Positions 61,651 through 64,000 of a DNA stretch of 64,000 nt are shown in pieces (the first letter of the stretch is position 1; each line of letters begins with the position of its first letter). A model generated the notes under the pieces. The model did not search any database. It was not told where the DNA came from and worked only from the letters and a program-made list of their open reading frames with translations. The translations under genes were made by a program, and so were the position numbers. Location of the stretch: the NCBI GenBank assembly GCA_963931865.1, contig OZ007505.1:14615495-14679494 (forward strand), read 5' to 3'. Source of the DNA: Axinella damicornis. Its lineage: Eukaryota > Porifera > Demospongiae > Axinellida > Axinellidae.

Positions 61651-64000
61651 AGTATAGGGAACAAGAAGAATAAATTGCATCACAGGAATGGCCATCGACA
61701 TGTGTACACCAGGAAGAATCTCCCAGGGCAAGGACAGCACACAGAGGGACACCCCAGTCTTGCAACCTACATGTACAGTAACAATTGAGGGTTCAAGGAT
61801 AATCAACATACAGAAGCTACAGCAGTACATAAGTGAGTTGACCATGCACTCTACACAGTGTGGGGGGTCGGTCATTCTAACAGGTGAAGAGAGGGATGGA
61901 CTAGCTTCAATTATATCCAGTCAGTGCTCTACCTGCCAACACAACATCACTCTGGACACAGCACAGAAAGTGAAAGGGCCTTGAGGGTACCGTCGGTGGG
62001 AGTGTAACCTTGCGGCAGTGTGGGGACAAATGACAACAGGTGGGGGCCATAGTCAGCTACAAGAAACAATGAGCACCTTAGGAGTCCCAGTCATGACCAA
62101 GAACAGTTTCATACAGACTGAACGTGGCATTGGGGAGTGGTGGCGACAGGAGCTACACGAGTCTATGGCTGCAGCAGGGAAGGAGGAGAAGAGGCTGGCA
62201 GAGCACAGGGGGGACTATCATCAAGGGGTTCCAGCTATCACTGTGATAGTTGATGGTGGCTGGAGCAAAAGGTCTCATAAACACAAGCTACAACGCCAAG
62301 TCAGGTGTTGCCATCATCTTGGGTAAGAAAACAGGAAAGTTGCTATACATTGGGGTGTGCAACAAGTACTGCAGTGCATGCACTCAAGGGATCCCCCAAG
62401 AGAAACACAAATGCTATAAGAATTGGGACGCTTCTTCGTCCGAAATGGAAACAGACATCATTCTGGACGGGTTCAAGCAAGCTGAACCAACCCACGGTGT
62501 GTGATACATGCGATTCAGCGGTGACGGCGACAGCTCCGTCTACCCTACACTCATTGCCAATGTGCCAGTATGGGGGCATGCAATCAAGAAGCTGGAATGC
62601 GCCAACCCTGCGTGTAAGTGTTACCGTGCAGGATTGGAGAAACTAGTACAAGCAAATCCAACTTACAAGGGCAAAGGTGGACTCACGTTGAAAATGCGTC
62701 GAAGGCTGACCAGTTCTGCTCAATGTGCCATCAAGATGCACAGTAAGGAGCGTGACACCAGACAGGCACTTAAGTCACTGGAAAGGGACCTCATCAATGG
62801 CCCACTCCACTGCTTTGGTCACCATCAGAACTGCAGCCCTGATTTCTGTTCCACTTCCAGGGAGAGATTGCAACAGAATTCATCCTCTGCAGGTGTGAAG
62901 GATAGTGACACTGTGACTGACGAGCCAGACACTGATGAAGACTCTGATCTTATGGGTATGTTATGACTGTTCGCGCACACAAGGCACTTGCGCGCCTTGT
63001 TAGTCCTTGTCGTAGTCTCATTGCCAGTCTGTTATTTCGACGAAAAGGACCTCCAACTCATAGGGTATTTTGTTGAAAACTGAAGCACTAGCATACAATT
63101 CCTATACTGTAAATCGGTTATATACTGAGACCAATGGGGATCTACACGATTCAGGCCCTTAGCAGTGCCCTCGCTGCACTTGGGATGCTACAGACCAGGG
63201 CCCTAACAACCCGTTTACGCTACAGACTGAGAAGGGCGGATTCGCTTCGGTTTGACGCAGATCGATCCGGGAGGTGCGTTTACACTACGCCGCCCGAGCG
63301 CTCCATGTACGTATGGTTTGGGGTCAAAGTTCATGATTAGTCACGTGCCCAGACCACATCCTCACGAGACTAGTCATGTTCGATATACAACACCATGACA
63401 ACCCCTAGTCTCGAACCAGACCCTTCGCGGTCTGGTTCCGATACTATTGGCAACCGTCACGCCCCCCGTCCACGCCCTACCAACGGGTTTGATTCCGTTT
63501 ACTCTTGGCACGGGAGCGCTCCGGGTCGACCCAGTTTGATGGAGTTTGGTGGTCCAGTATGGAGCGGATCGGGGCGGTTCGGTTCACATTTACATTACGA
63601 GGTACATGTAATTCAAACCAGTTCGAGCTGTGTCGATCCAGAGCGCTAGTGTAATAGATCCCTTGGTCTCAGTGTCTAACCTACACATAGAGTACGATTT
63701 CCCTCCTAAACACAGCTAATGGACGGAGTACATTCTTTACTATGTACTCCTGCCCAAACATTTTAGGGACAATTGGCAACCAAGAGAAATTGTGGAGGGA
63801 AACACTTGCAGATGATCCTGCAACAGAGAGAGAGAGATGCCCAGCAAGGTGAAAAGGCTCCCGTCAAAATCAACCAAAGGATGTTGCACGATATCCAAGT
63901 TGTGTTGAGCAGACTTGTGGAAAAGGCTTCACAACTACTTGGTAGTGAAACAACAAATTTGGCGGAGTGCTGGATGCACATCCGCTCAAAATTTGATGGG
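61650..64000 (+). pseudogene. Mutator-like transposase domain protein, broken, runs off the right edge
   Basis: The product matches the Mutator-like transposase domain family common in invertebrates. Blocks in order: a basic start GNKKNKLHHRNGHRHVYTRK (61,651–61,710, other frame); MSTLGVPVMTKNSFIQTERG near 62,069; HQGVPAITVIVDGGWSKRSH near 62,220; YNAKSGVAIILGKKTGKLLY near 62,292; YCSACTQGIPQEKHKCYKNW near 62,368; GDGDSSVYPTLIANVPVWGH near 62,520; CFGHHQNCSPDFC near 62,812. A last segment at 63,765–64,000 contains LLGSETTNLAECWMHIRSKF. Breaks: a frame change near 61,710–61,740, an in-frame TGA at 61,981–61,983, a frameshift near 62,275 and a TGA at 62,504–62,506 where an Arg codon is expected. 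It is a dead transposon gene or a host-retained relic. Confidence 0.85.
62970..63760. other. Non-coding insertion or intron within the Mutator-like relic
   Basis: No coding signal links the segments on either side. The interval is rich in GTTTACAC/GTTTACGC, GATCGATCCG and CGCTCC motifs (63,210–63,660). These recall the subterminal regions of the PIF/Harbinger-like element at 28.4–29.1 kb, so a related non-autonomous element may be inserted here. Terminal repeats were not resolved. Confidence 0.4.

Overview
This window is nuclear DNA of an intron-rich, repeat-rich animal. A sponge or another early-branching metazoan is most likely. The evidence is: genes with clean GT–AG introns; two conserved animal genes (NPRL2 and TIMMDC1); fragments of a protein-kinase family of the type I associate with sponge genomes; a tyrosine-recombinase retrotransposon; a Mutator-like transposase; and many small hairpin and inverted-repeat elements. 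No bacterial operon, CRISPR array or rRNA gene is present. Species-level assignment is not possible from the sequence alone.

Layout, left to right. 1–820: CTG-rich low-complexity DNA. 834–4,800: a decayed tyrosine-recombinase (Ngaro/DIRS-type) retrotransposon on the + strand. 5,624–8,813: the first three exons of NPRL2 (− strand); the rest of the gene would lie beyond the left edge, past the retrotransposon. 9,150–14,180: repeats, an inverted-repeat element at 10,721–11,342, and a scrambled array of protein-kinase fragments (11,735–13,240). 14,181–27,934 and 33,883–49,230: two nearly identical direct copies (A and B) of a block carrying one large − strand gene. I could assemble that gene in copy B as 26 phase-consistent exons encoding an 1,149-residue protein with two AAA+ ATPase modules. 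Copy A lacks the first two exons; it stops at an assembly gap (27,934–28,133) and has a Gly-to-Ser change in the first Walker A motif. 28,134–33,882: the spacer between the copies, with several transposon-derived elements and one unidentified, weakly supported + strand gene candidate.

50,241–53,767: a divergently arranged pair, the first exons of the AAA+ gene (−) and a 550-residue charged, coiled-coil protein (+). A second gap lies at 53,802–54,001. 54,381–54,800 repeats the promoter and leader region of the coiled-coil gene. 57,147–60,856: a complete six-exon TIMMDC1 gene (+), the mitochondrial complex I assembly factor. 61,650–64,000: a broken Mutator-like transposase gene running off the right edge.

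The most notable content is the duplicated AAA+ gene. Either it is a true recent tandem duplication with one member decaying, or the two haplotypes of a heterozygous locus were placed in series by the assembler. The copies differ by presence or absence of at least five insertions, so the locus also records recent mobile-element activity. The genes do not form an obvious shared pathway.
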